64,000 bases of DNA. Source: Carposina sasakii (Eukaryota; Arthropoda; Insecta; Lepidoptera; Carposinidae). Each line of letters starts with the position of its first letter. The first letter of the stretch is position 1. The translations under genes were made by a program, and so were the position numbers. Shown in pieces: positions 47,191 to 58,357 of this stretch. Under the pieces are notes generated by a model. The model was not told the DNA's origin. It saw nothing but the letters and a program-made list of their open reading frames with translations, and searched no databases. The stretch is from contig CP053154.1 of assembly GCA_014607495.2 (NCBI GenBank), forward strand, positions 10,974,001 through 11,038,000. Direction: 5' to 3'.

Positions 47191-48306
47191 AACGGTTTGT
47201 CAACCTTTAACTGACATTTCACCATGGATTTGACGCATTGTTACCGTAAAAAGTATGTCCCATGTGAATCCGACGATGTGTGTCTCAGTAGCAAGTCTGC
47301 GTCCGCCCTAAATTCCGGAAAGATATCCGAATGGGCATTCGGGTAGCACTGAGTGGACTTCAGAGACTTTTCGATTCAGATTTTATGTGTTCGGGCGCAA
47401 ATATTGGGCTGTTTATCGCGATTGAATTTGGAAAGTTATGCTGAAAGCAGCATTATCAGTGGCCATTTTGTTTTGTAGCACTAAATTAGCATAATTAGAT
47501 AATTTTATGATCAGTGTTGTTGCAGTGGGCATTAGAGGATTTTCGTTTGGAAATTTTTATGTATTATGGAGTTTTACTTACCTAGGGAAACTCTGAAAAA
47601 GTAATAGAAGTTATTTGTGTGTCTTAGGGCCGATATTTTCAATAGCCAGATATCTGATATCTAAATGATAAAATTAATGGTGTCTTTATCTTGATAAATT
47701 TTTAAATAAAGACGGCGTCAACTTGATCATTTAGATAGGCTATTGGAAAAAGCGGCACTTATATAATCAAAGTCAAACACAATAATTATGTAAATAATCT
47801 CATAGACGTAGTTTTGGTTCAACGAAGAAATAGGTACCCTGCTTCAATTACTCAATAACAACATATAATTGGAATATCCGTCGCAGTATCGTGACCCTCT
47901 GTTTTTAATTTCTATTATAACATCAACTACTAATTTAAAGACAACAAGCGACGCGTCAACGTTAAAAAATAGAAGCCACAAAATTACAAGCTAGCACAAA
48001 TTGTGTATTGTATAATATAATTTGTAAACATTGAATACCGCTTCCCTCGGTGTATAGGTACAAGGTATACAATATTGCACGTAATGACACCTCGGTGCCG
48101 TTATACCTGAATTTATCACCTGCAATATCGCTGTTTAGTTATTTTGCGCGGATACTGCAAAAAGGTGTCACATTTTTTTTTCAAATATTATGTATCTGGC
48201 CATCTGTGACATACCTACCTATTTTTCTAAACTTAGACCTTAAAGTTACAACCTCATCATACTTGATTTTTGACAGCAAATATATGGATTATCTGTCAAA
48301 TTAAAC

Positions 48307-48481
48307 TGGACATAGTTGTGCAAACGGGAACCAACCCACATAAACAATAACATCGAATTCTAACAAAATTTACAGATTATGTTTACAAGGTTGATAGAAA
48401 GTTCATTTTTGAAAGCTTATGTAGCCTAAAATTTTATTTTATACGTTAGTGGGTTGGTTCCCGTTTGTATAACTATGTCCA
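48307..48481. mobile_element. MITE with ~33-bp TIRs
   Basis: TGGACATAGTTGTGCAAACG plus GGAACCAACCCAC is repeated inverted at the right end (GTGGGTTGGTTCCCGTTTG ... CTATGTCCA). 175 bp, AT-rich centre, no ORF. Confidence 0.82.
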
Positions 48482-48658
48482 ACTGTGAATAGCATATACC
48501 TAGTTTAAAACTTTTTATTAGTAAGCAAGCCCAGTGATAGTTATAAAAATAATCATCAATGTTATTCCTATCGCTTAAATCTCGTAGCAATCTACGAATA
48601 TTCGTAGCACACTAAAGCTCGTAGCGTTCGTAAAAATTGTAGTACATAGCTGTAATGT

Positions 48659-48840
48659 CGGCCACCTGATTACGTAAAAGCAAAAGGCCGAAGCCGCGCG
48701 ATCGCGATAATTGAGTGTGTGTGTGGCGAGGTGCGGGGCGCGGGAGGACGCTGAGCGCTCGTTGCGCGCACGCTCACACTCTCAATTATCGCGATCGCGC
48801 GGATTCGGCTTTGCTATTGCTTTCTCGTAAACAGGGGGCG
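48659..48840. mobile_element. GC-rich palindromic MITE, family B copy 2
   Basis: Same core as copy 1 (GCGAGGTGCGGGGCGCGGGA). Stem GCGCGATCGCGATAATTGAG pairs with CTCAATTATCGCGATCGCGC. Outer ends are more decayed than in copy 1. Confidence 0.8.
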
Positions 48841-48971
48841 AATTTCTTTGTTCCGTAGTAGAATCTTGAATGAATAGGATTGCACTTAGATATAGATAAA
48901 GTATAGTGATACTATGACCAATCTTAACGCATTTTTTTTAACTTCCTTTACATAGTCTAACTTTGATAGAA

Positions 48972-49185
48972 AGCTGTAATAGCCCAATGTTTAAGACGTG
49001 CGCCTTTAAGTCGAAAGGCGTGGGTTCGATCCCAGTAACAGGCCTGTACCACTAAATTTTGTTTCCGAGTAATGGATGTTTCTATAATTATCTATATATT
49101 TATATACAGTTGCTTAGTACCCACGACACAAGACCTTAGGGATCTTTGTGTGGGGCTAGGTTAATGAGTTGTGTAATGTGTAAAA
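48972..49185 (+). repeat. tRNA-derived SINE, second copy
   Basis: B box GGGTTCGATCCCAGTAACAG, then TTTCCGAGTAATGGATGTTT and GCTTAGTACCCACGACACAA as in 26466-26698. Confidence 0.7.
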
Positions 49186-49734
49186 AAAAAATTTCATACA
49201 TACACGGATTTTAAAAAAATTACACTTAGAAAGGTTGGCGTGAAGCAGACAGCCGGCTGTAAATATAAATTCCAAATCTTTGGCTATGTGAGTTTCAAAG
49301 GAAACCGTAGTGCGCCTAATCCTGAAAAAAATTATTGGATAAGAGCAGAAAGTTGACGATGAGTCTAACTTTGACAGATATGCCACCATCTTTGAAACAT
49401 CATACGTTGTTTAATTTAAGACTTAAAATCCCCACTCAAATTTCTAACACTTCTAGAAATTGCATTTTTAAAGCAATATAAAGTAATGCAGAAAGAACAG
49501 AATGTCCCGTAATATCAATTGACAGCTCTAATAATGCGACTTGGCAATTTTCGAAGCAACCATCAATTTGTACACGTCTACTAGTCAGAAATCGCTAGTC
49601 ACCCATTTTACATAATTTGCAAGAAATCGCTTCACGTCCATCAATACATACTAGATTTTTCCTGATGTAATTTATGAAATTGGCAAGAGTTACAACTGAT
49701 AAAATAAAATAAAATAAATTTTTATTCATCAGTC

Positions 49735-50112
49735 ATATACATTGTCTGCATTTCCTTCCGTGCATATCGTAAGTATTGACTAAGAAAGTCGGGTATTCTC
49801 TCAGTAATGTCACCGATGTCTTTTATTTGGCCCCGCCCCCTTATTACCTAACTAGCAAAAGCAAAGCGATAGCGAAAATTGTACAAAAATCGCTGATTGC
49901 TTGTCAAATTCGTATTACGTAAAATGAATTTCAAAGGAACTTTGACATTTCAGGGCGAATATTGTACAATTTTCGATATCGCTTTGCTTCGGCTTTGCTA
50001 TTGCAAATTAGGTATTCAGGGGGCCGATATGCTAACCGTGGTGCTAAGTATCTCCCCATCGTGATCCTATGTCCTAACTAACCAACTCCGGAAACACAGC
50101 TGTGTGTATTAA
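49735..50112 (+). repeat. SINE-like repeat S2, split by MITE family B copy 3
   Basis: Left half: TTCCTTCCGTGCATATCGTA, CGGGTATTCTCTCAG. Right half: CCCATCGTGATCCTATG, CCGGAAACACAGCTGTGTGT. The MITE occupies 49829-50025. Confidence 0.65.
49829..50025. mobile_element. GC-rich palindromic MITE, family B copy 3, different core
   Basis: Ends GGCCCCGCCCCCTTATTACC and ...TTAGGTATTCAGGGGGCC match the family, but the core is AT-rich (CAAATTCGTATTACG) and unrelated to copies 1 and 2. It is inserted inside an S2 repeat whose halves lie at 49735-49828 and 50026-50112. Confidence 0.8.
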
Positions 50113-50921
50113 TTGAATTAATACACACAGTAAGTAAATCTTATTACATTGATACCGTCATTAACAAAACAATTAAAATAATTCGTATAACAAATCTAGA
50201 AAATATATTCAAGCTGTTTAAATATACATTAAAAATAATACTATTACCTAAGAGTATCTTAACTGCGAGATTATTTCTCAGGCGCTGCATAATACGACCA
50301 TTAGCATGAAGAATATCACGCACCTGACTTTTCAGCGGTAATTATTTTGTGCAAAACTTACTACGACGGTACCTATTTCAGCTACGTGAAAGTCCTGAAA
50401 AGTTTTATGTACAAAATAAATGTAGACGTAGTTAAAGCTTTCTTTGACACTTTTTGATGTTGGTTTATTCATTTCGGCCACTAATTATGGGCATTATTAT
50501 AATTGTTTTTCGAATCATTGTTAAGTTAAATCATCAACGGTACTACAGTTACCTACGAAGAATCCTAGGTCCTTCCGGTCTCTAGTCACCATGTATAATT
50601 TGAATTGACCACAAAAAGCAAAAAAGAAAATTTTAGTTGAACATTAGGTGCTTGTTTATTTTTTATGTAAATGAAAAAATATTACACGTCCATAATTTTT
50701 CCTTACACGTAGATATTACACATTTTTTCAGGGAACAGTATAATCTTGCATCAGCTCATCCAGTCTGTCTCGTAAGATTAAATTATGCCTTTCCATGAAT
50801 ATTATACTCGTGTTGTCTTTTTGCTTTATTTGACTGCGAACCCAAGAAAAAACACTCAGTGTATACGTAGATATAGTGTAACATACACCCTGTATGTTAG
50901 AATAGAATAAAATTTATGTTC

Positions 50922-51210
50922 CATCTGTCATTTATTCTCTCAGGCGATAAGTTGGCAACTTGTCACTGGTCTTTTACATCTGTCCCCGCTATGATAGAAA
51001 AAAAGAAAGAAAGAAATTATTTATTCAGCATTCAAAAATGTTTCACAATACAGCCAAACAGAAAAACATAATTATGCTGCTTATGACCCAGCTCAGCATA
51101 CAGCTGCAGACCAAAAGAGATGGCCTGTAGCGCTGGTTTTCTAAATAAATGTGGCTATGAGATTTTTCGTGATCCTGCAATTATGATTACCCCATTCCGG
51201 GAACACAGGT
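50922..51210 (+). repeat. SINE-like repeat S2, split by a second insertion
   Basis: CATTTATTCTCTCAGGCGAT to CCCCGCTATGAT, then an unrelated insert of about 160 bp (50997-51155), then GATTTTTCGTGATCCTGCAA to CCGGGAACACAGG. CTATGA on both sides of the insert may be a target duplication. Confidence 0.65.
50997..51155 (-). mobile_element. Short retro-type insert inside S2
   Basis: Begins AAAAAAAGAAAGAAAGAAAT and then TTATTTATTCAGCATTC; read on the minus strand this is an insert ending in a T/C-rich tail. Family not recognised. CTATGA flanks both sides. Confidence 0.4.
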
Positions 51211-51309
51211 ATATTATATATATATATATATGTATGTAAATATATAAAATTTATTTTGCAAATTTCTGAATATTAACAAAATACTCCTACATAGTGTATG
51301 TAGGAGTAT
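51211..51309. repeat. (TA)n microsatellite and a 12-bp-arm palindrome
   Basis: TATATATATATATATATG near 51213-51231; then ATACTCCTACATA..TATGTAGGAGTAT at 51281-51309. Confidence 0.8.
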
Positions 51310-51829
51310 CTGATTAAATTCTTATCATAATAAAGCGTTATTTATACCCATCAAACCTTACCTATCAATTTTAACAAGTTTTTTATCGGACGTTTTCTGA
51401 ACAATTTATTATTTCATTCACGTATTTCACGTTACTTACGTTTTTTATTTACCTAGCTAGGTAAGCCCCTCGCCAATTTATATGCGAATCTTTAAAAAAC
51501 ACAGATGAATCTTAATCAGTAACTCCCCAGAGTAGTGTAAATGGATTAGACCTCGAAGACAAGCTGCTTGACAAAATGGCGGAACACCTTTTTTATATCC
51601 CGAACTTGGCACGTGAAATAATAACGTGAAACGTAATAAACATCGCGAGAAGATTCACCTAGTAACTGCATTTAGATCCTTAACATACCTAAATTACACT
51701 GAAGTGTGCAATTAATACACTTAACGAGAAGCTTTAATAGCAATCGTTCACCTAGGTAGAAACAAGCATGTTGTTATCGATAGTACCTAAACAGGTCGAG
51801 TTTTTTATCGTACGAGATAGATGTACGGT

Positions 51830-51990
51830 TACCGAGGGTACAACGTTGATTTATACTGGACGTCCGTCAGGGCAACGAATTACAAAGGCAACGATGTAAA
51901 TCACCATGTACGGACGAAATCGATCGGACCTAATACGTTGTCGATATAAAAACCGCCGTATCAGCGGTCGAGCCGGCCGGATTGTTTTTC
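51830..51990 (+). promoter_or_regulatory. Weak promoter-like block
   Basis: Unique, relatively GC-rich stretch with CGATATAAAAACCGCC (TATA at 51945) followed by GTATCAGCGGTCGAGCCGGC. TATA-to-TCAG spacing is only 18 bases, so the match is poor. No ORF downstream. Confidence 0.15.
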
Positions 51991-52265
51991 TTTTTGCGTG
52001 ATCAAATGACATTTAAAAAGTTGCACGTTTTATACGTACGTTAAGCAAACTCTTATTAGGTAGCTCTACTGACCGATAACGCACAGCCCTAGGGGACTAG
52101 GAAGTATCTACATCATCCAGAGCGGATTTTCCGAAATTCCGAAGATACATCACTACATATTTTAAAACAAAGTCGCTTGCCGCTGTCTGTCCGTCCCTAT
52201 GTACGCTTAGATCATTCAAACTAGGGATTTTGATGCGGTTTTTTTAATAGATAGAGCGTAGGTAG

Positions 52266-54442
52266 TGTCAAGCGGAAGTCCAAGGACAGAATACCCCTAG
52301 GGGTACCCGAATTACGTTTCCCGAGATATGATTCACAAATTGGTCACAGAACCAATTGTTGAGATAAATGATTTTTTTTTCTGAAATAGGTGAACAGTAG
52401 TTGCCAAAGCCGATAGTACTATTAAGATAGTGAACCTAAGTTTGTTAAAATGTTTAAATTAAATACGATCACTAAAAATGTCTCCAAAATTATTTTTTAA
52501 AACTTGCAATGCATCCATGTAAATTTGATTGAGTCTCGCCTCGTACGTAAGTCGAAAAAACTTAATTAAAAGACCGATTGTTTTTTATCGTCGAAATGTC
52601 GCCCTTCCTGCTCGATCGCCTTAAAAAAAATTCTTTTATAGACCCTGTTGTACGGTCGTACTATGTTTCGATAGGCGTACAACGATGGGGTTCGGGAGAT
52701 TGGGCCCCCCACGGCCGATACTTGTCTACGGTTAAATGTTGTCTGACAATCCTCCGTGACATGGAGTCGTTTTGAAATATCATATTTCAACGAATTACTA
52801 AAAGACCGTCGAATCTTGCCGTAAAAATTCCAGGACTCGCCATTTAATCAGGCAGTTGAAAGGGGCCAATCAGCTGTCCATTTAAGACGCCTGACCACAA
52901 GTTCACACTAAACTTGAAAATTGGAGGCACGTGTCATGTGTGGAAATCAAGAATGATAATTGTGAATGTTGAAAATTCCACATCGTTTAAAATGAGATTC
53001 GTCGGTCCACAAAATCGTATTAAAAAAAATTTGCGTCTTCAGCTTGACGCCGCAACATACCCTTCTCGGATAATCTTCGGGCTTAAGCTGCCTTTTTGAA
53101 TATGATATGGGTGAAATCCCTCTTTTTGTAGTATCCGATGTGCTTCTGATTTTGGAATTCCGGTGCGGCGTTCGGACACTAACTGATGGGTCTCTTGCCA
53201 CTTCTTCGACCACTGGACCACATCTGGGTTGCATTTTTGGACGCCGGGTCTTCTACCTGGTGACCTTCCATGTAACTATTATGACTCAAAATTGTCGATG
53301 ATCAGGCCAAGTTCAGGCTGAGGTTCACCACTGTTTTGTACCTGCTGTCTGTACAATCTAGCCGCTTCCGAAGCATTTCCTTTTGCATACATAAAAGTAA
53401 TGCATAACGCATAATCTCTTTGAGAAAGACATAGCTCACCAATTTATTGCGCTTAGAAATCCCAATTGATGTGCACTCCGAAGTCCGTTGAGAAAGCCAA
53501 AGTCATCTAAGAAAGTTCGTAACACCACACAAAAGCCAATCGATATGCAACCAAAGTCCGTAAAGAAAGCAAAGTTCGTCAAATAATCACAAAGGAGCTA
53601 GTAAAGAAGTAACGTCGGGCGCAAATGCAAGCAAATGGTCAACTGACCGGTAGCCGCCGAACACAATGGACCAACGCTAACCCCGCTCCCTCACCTCACA
53701 CTTCCCCTTGCCTTGCCGCAACTCAGGTAGTAAATTCCGAGAATTGCACTCATAATCACCCTTACAGCTCAACTGCCCCGTGTATTGAGTGACGTCACGC
53801 AATAGACCTGTTAACATGGTCTTGTAGACTACAAGAATTTTTTTTAAGGCGATGTAGAATTTGTATCGAGCAGGAAGGGCGACATTTCGAAAACTTTTTG
53901 TGATTTAATAATAAACAATCAATAATAAAAAAAATTTAGTTTTATTCGGCCCAATCTTTTAATTAAATTTTTTCGACTTACTGTGTTTCAAACATTTTTT
54001 CAAGTATGAAGTCGTGGAGATAGCTCAATCAAATTTACATGGCAAATAGCTGACGAAATTGGCAAGTTTTTAAAAATAATTTTGGAGACATTTTTGGGAT
54101 AAGTTTTTTTTTTTAAATCGTTTCAAAAGAGATCTTTAATTTAAACATTTTAACAAACTTAGGATTCAACATTTTTTTAATGGCTTAATAGTAGCATATC
54201 GGCTCACAATTTTTTGTTTTTGCAAGTGCTACTGTTCACCTATTTCAGAAAAAAAAATCAAGCTTGTATCTCAACAATTGATGTCTCTGTGACCAATAAT
54301 GTTAAATAAGCCAAGTTTTAACAAAAAAATATGTCGAAAACTACAAAAAGTCGCGGAACATACATGGGGGTAATTCGGGTACCCCTAGGGGTATTCTGTC
54401 CTTGGACTTCCGCTTGACACTATTTCTTGGGACACCCTGTAT
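52266..54442 (-). mobile_element. DNA transposon with long TIRs and Tc1/mariner-like transposase relic
   Basis: Left arm starts GTGTCAAGCGGAAGTCCAAG and the right arm ends with its reverse complement (54361-54423), followed by ATTTCTTGGGACACCCTGT. Arms align over about 380 bp on the left (to about 52646) and about 600 bp on the right (from about 53828), the left being shortened by several small deletions. The left tip lacks the CAGGGTGTCCC terminus present on the right. The centre holds the transposase relic at 52930-53430. The ends resemble other TA-target elements here, and the superfamily fits the WTDES motif of the relic. Confidence 0.8.
52930..53430 (-). pseudogene. Transposase relic (HTH plus first DDE motif, Tc1/mariner superfamily)
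   Basis: Read on the minus strand in shifting frames: YAKGNASEAARLYRQQ (53375-53420, an N-terminal helix region like that of DUF4817-type proteins), RPGVQKCNPDVVQWSKK, then KSEAHRILQKEGFHPYH (HTH region), PEDYPRR, and WTDESHFKRCGIFNIHN (53000-52950). D in WTDES is the first catalytic Asp in IS630/Tc1 transposases. Frameshifts and stops lie between segments and the rest of the catalytic domain is missing, so this is inactive. Family assignment rests on motif order, which matches a common arthropod transposase type; the superfamily placement is established for WTDES-type motifs. Confidence 0.75.
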
Positions 54443-54605
54443 GTATAGGATCAGCGCTGCACCCGTGCGAAGCCGGGGCGGGTCGCTAGTGGAAAATAAT
54501 TCTAAAGTTTATGCGAGTAGACGAGGACCAAAAAGTAAAATCCCAAAATTTCTATAATTATTTTCCCTTTTTATTATTTACATACCTACCTAATATACAT
54601 TTCTA

Positions 54606-54729
54606 CACGTCTGTGTTGCTGAAATGATGTAGCCAGAACTACCCGATTTACTTAGTCGACTCTAACGACATACACGGAAGGAGATGCAGCTGATACCTAT
54701 ATTCTGGTGAATCCCTGCATCAGCACGGG
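54606..54729 (-). repeat. SINE-like repeat S2, internally deleted
   Basis: Inverted: CTGTGTTGCTGAAATGATGT, CTTAGTCGACTCTAACGAC, GGAGATGCAGCTGAT, CCCTGCATCAGCACG. Confidence 0.65.
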
Positions 54730-55628
54730 ATTAATTATTTAGGCACGTTACATTAAATTATTTAATAATAATTTAAACATTAGGGTTGCCATATCCAAAC
54801 TTTGAAAACCAGGATTTGAGGAAGAAATACCAGGACAAATGATTAATGATTTGATTAAAAGCATTATACATGTGCGAGCCCAGTGACAATACGATTGGAG
54901 GGAGTTAGGGGCGTGCAAATTTCAAAACATAGGTCTTTAACACATTCAATGCCGGTGACTACGTATTTGCTTCTTTTAGGCTTTCTAGAGGTGTTACTGA
55001 CGCTTTTTTGCCTGATGTCGACACCCTTAAAATATCTGCCGACAGCGAATGTGTCAGGACGATGCTTATAAACTGTCCGGATAGCCCAGAACACCCCAAA
55101 AAGCAGGAAATGTCCTGGGAAAACAGGACGGTTTGCAACCCTAAATTATACACATGTCTGGACCGATCTCAAAGCTTACACACGAGTAAGGAAGATTAAA
55201 ATAATAACTTTTTCCACGCAAAGGTGAGCCCACAAAGCTTGTTAAAAGTAAGTATAACGATATTTTAAAATTTTTCATTAAGCTTGCTTAGCATTCATGA
55301 GTAAATGCTCAAAGTAATGAATTTAATATAATGTACCTACCTACTTTTTACTAGATACGTATAAAAATTCTATGAGAGTAGCCATCTAACTTACCGAGAG
55401 CATAATAGTATTATGTAATTAATAGTTTATCTACGACGACATTGACCTGTATAGGTACCTAATCGTGAAAAGATTTTACCCAATTTTGTGTGCTTACTTT
55501 TTTTATAAATAGGTACCTACCATAACTGACGAATAGAGTAATAATATTTAATATGCAAGTTATCTAGGACCATAAAACTAATAAATTCTGTATACCTACT
55601 TACATAGATAGAAGATAACCATTCCATA

Positions 55629-55708
55629 AACGTGGCTGTGGAATCTCCTTTATGATCCTGCAGTTTTGGCTATCCCATTTCGGGAACACATCCTCGTGTA
55701 TGTACCTA
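55629..55708 (+). repeat. SINE-like repeat S2, 3' part
   Basis: ACGTGGCTGTGGAATCTCC, GATCCTGCAGTTTTGGCTAT, CGGGAACACATCC, followed at TA by MITE family A copy 5. Confidence 0.65.
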
Positions 55709-55710
55709 TA

Positions 55711-55970
55711 CAGGGTGTAACAAAAAGGGTATGTTAAGCGAAAAGCTATGTAAATAGCCCACTATAGAGAACCTATCCACAAATTTTGAGACCCGAAATC
55801 ACATGTTTATTTTTCCCGATAGTATGGAGAATTTTTAAATATCTCAAAAATTTTCATACAATCTTGAAAAATAAAAATGTGATTTCGAGTCTCAAATTTT
55901 GTGGATAGGTTCTCTATAGTGGGATATTTACATAGCTTTTCGCTTAACATACCCTTTTTGTTACACCCTG
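55711..55970. mobile_element. MITE family A copy 5, least decayed
   Basis: Full 260-bp palindrome with highly matching arms and TA on both sides, inserted directly after the 3' end of a SINE-like S2 copy (55629-55708). Confidence 0.88.
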
Positions 55971-56970
55971 TATATGAACGAATGAGATTGAAGATGATTT
56001 CGATGGTCCGTTATGTGTTGGTATGGCCGAATAAGATGTCAGTAACACTAGGTACCTACCTTAAAGTCCCCGTTTTTCTAATAGTGCAATGTATTGTGAT
56101 GTGATTATTTTTACAGCACTTTTTCATCGCTGTAATGACATTCTAGAAAACAGTCAATGCAACTAAACGACCCATACCTACATCGCATTCGCACACTACA
56201 CCTAACCATTCGTCCCAAAAAACTTAATTTCCCCCTGAGTTATGCCCGCAGCGGGTGTTGCACATTATTGAGTGCTGCAACATGGCGGCCTGAGGAAAAA
56301 TTACTGCCGAAATCTCCTATTTTTCCTATGCAAGGGGAATTTTATATAACGTAAATATGTAGACATACGTAATGTGGAAAGTGTTTTCTTGACAATAGAA
56401 AGGGTTTTTGGAACTAGCGTGTATAAACTCAAGTAAGGTAAGAGATTATAGGTAATAGGTGGATAATTCTTCCCAGAAAATTATGTATAAGACGTAATGC
56501 ATGTACTTTTTTCGGCGTTAAATCGCCGTACCTAGATAGAAATGGTTGTCATTGTTGTAGCATCAATGTGGGACCTTGTAAATGCTGTGCCTCACCACGC
56601 ACCCCTTTTATGTCAATATCTAAGAAATGTACTCGCTAAACTTTATACTAATCAATGTATAAATAACCTTACCTCAGGAGCTACTTATACATGTTTACGG
56701 CTCTTGGTTTATATCTCTATGAACCCTCTGCTGACACACTTACCTGGCCGGTCCGGTCTGGTCCGGTAGTTACCAGGCCAACATCCGTGTTCACCGGACG
56801 TCATTTCACGGCCGGAAAATCGTCAATCTCCTCGCTTTGGGAGCAAGTGTTTTTTTTTTTATCAATGTAGCTAATGTATGAAGGGTAGATCACATGCAAA
56901 CATAGGCTTTCTCTTGATGACATGAATGAGGGACCAAGAAGAGATGGTCCATTTCGAGTCTTCGGATATA

Positions 56971-57150
56971 CAGAGTGTAACAAAAGGGGTATGTTAAGCG
57001 ATATGCTATGAAAATAGCATCATTATAAAGAGCCTAACCATAAAGACTCGAAATTACCTATTTTTACAGATTGTATGAAAATTCCCGGGTTGTTTAGGGA
57101 TCCGAAAGATAAACATGTGATTTCAAGTCTCAAATTTTGTGGATACTAGG
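56971..57150. mobile_element. MITE family A copy 6, divergent, right end lost
   Basis: Begins TA plus CAGAGTGTAACAAAAGGGG and follows the family with many changes to about 57150 (CTCAAATTTTGTGGATA), where it breaks off before the terminal inverted repeat. Confidence 0.7.
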
Positions 57151-58127
57151 GCCTATTCCGACAGTCATACTTAGACCTAAACGTAAAATTAGTCCTACCT
57201 GTCCCTTTCTCTCTCAGCAATTTATGTTAAGAACGGAGAGAGATAAACCTGACAATATCTATCATACTTAGTTCATTACAGCATATCATTATCAAATAAC
57301 GTGTTAAAATTTTTTAATATTACAAAGAAGACGACACACACGTACAGACGTACAGACGACTGTACCCAAGGGCGGACCTAGAGTTGTTTTTGGGAGGAGG
57401 GCCACAAAGGGCAGATTTTACCTTAAAATTAGATAATGTGTAATGATGGAATCTGCACACAAAAGGTTAAAAATCCAGAGGGGGCACTTTGCTGGTACCT
57501 ATGCTGTACCTAGTAGGTACCTACCAGTAAATTCTCACCTACTGAAGTAGAGAGACCTGTCTATCTACTATAGCCTACTACGCGGGAAAAGTTTCAAGAT
57601 GTTTAAAATAGATCTCTTCCCATTATTTCTTTCTAAAGAAGGAAAATATGAATTGTTATCCACTTTCTGTCGGCAATAACATCTGATTTATGGCTAAAGG
57701 GTATTTTATTAGGGTAATAAAATTTGTCCAAACCTCATACCGTCTTACATCTTGAGGATTTGGTGAATTTTGGTGACAAGGGTTCTAGGCCCATCCATAT
57801 CCTAATCCAAGATTACTTTTAATCCACCTATATTTTCAATCAACAAAGTATTACTACTTCTTTACGACGCGAAATATTCTTCGTCGTGACTTCATGCTTA
57901 ACCCTAAGCACACTCAATGTAGGGCCTGCCCCACAAATTACCCCCTGATGATCTGTGGCCTGCCCAGAGCACTTAGTATAGTCTTTAAATTAACTCCATC
58001 TAGCGTGAGAATACCATACTAAACTGCTGAGGCTGCAACTAAAATAAAACCATCCTAATATTATTACTCACATCTAGGTACAGATGGCGCTGAAAATATT
58101 TAGTTTTTATAACCACAAGATTTATTT

Positions 58128-58142
58128 ATTTATTGAAATATA
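58128..58142 (-). terminator. Overlapping poly(A) signals after the 58227-58357 exon
   Basis: Minus strand reads CAATAAATAAATAAATC, giving three overlapping AATAAA hexamers about 90 bases past the stop codon at 58227. Confidence 0.4.
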
Positions 58143-58226
58143 TGTTTATAACATAACAGTATCACCATATCGTTACAAAGATTAATAATACAAACCCATA
58201 CATACATAAGTACCTATCCGTAACAT

Positions 58227-58357
58227 TTATTGGATGGTACTCACAGGCATTTGTCTTTCTACCATACTCTTGCACTCAATCATCAGGCTCCTGATCGCAC
58301 TCACAAACAGGTCACACTGTGGTGCCGAGTCGAGCAGAGAGTTGAGCAGCGCGAGGC
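58227..58357 (-). CDS. Candidate terminal coding exon of an unidentified gene
   Basis: Minus-strand open stretch of 42 codons ending in TAA at 58229-58227. It is GC-richer than its surroundings, reads like ordinary protein (LLNSLLDSAPQCDLFVSAIR, then a stretch ending PVSTIQ), and is followed within 100 bases by overlapping AATAAA signals near 58128-58140. I do not recognise the protein. An AG at 58359-58358 could be the splice acceptor (exon starting in phase 1), but the pyrimidine tract before it is poor. The preceding bases are open in another frame (starting IGMRQWLEA), so a one-base frameshift or a pseudogene fragment is also possible. It lies on the same strand as mRpL27 and just beyond its 3' end, so if real its upstream exons would lie beyond mRpL27 or in between. 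Confidence 0.35.

Larger units (their letters stand above)
45370..48305. other. No gene seen apart from the GC-rich block and one MITE
   Basis: Unique AT-rich DNA; 46533-46812 has opposed 72-77-codon frames without a family. Confidence 0.55.
50115..52145. other. No gene seen apart from split S2 and microsatellites
   Basis: AT-rich; 51310-51830 is apparently unique. Confidence 0.55.
52150..54490 (+). mobile_element. Helitron-like element split by a TIR transposon
   Basis: Left piece 52150-52263 contains AAAGTCGCTTGCCGCTGTCT and GATTTTGATGCGGTTTTTTT, typical of insect Helitron-derived repeats. The right piece 54450-54490 ends ACCCGTGCGAAGCCGGGG then CGGGTCGCTAGT: a short GC stem (ACCCG/CGGGT) just before CTAG and a T, which is the Helitron 3' signature. 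The two pieces are separated by the transposon at 52266-54442. Non-autonomous, no Rep/helicase. The 5' TC end was not located. Confidence 0.7.
54740..58225. other. No gene seen apart from S2 and MITE copies
   Basis: Opposed open frames at 54864-55199 and a 65-codon frame at 56157 show no domain. 57150-58120 is unique AT-rich sequence. Confidence 0.5.
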
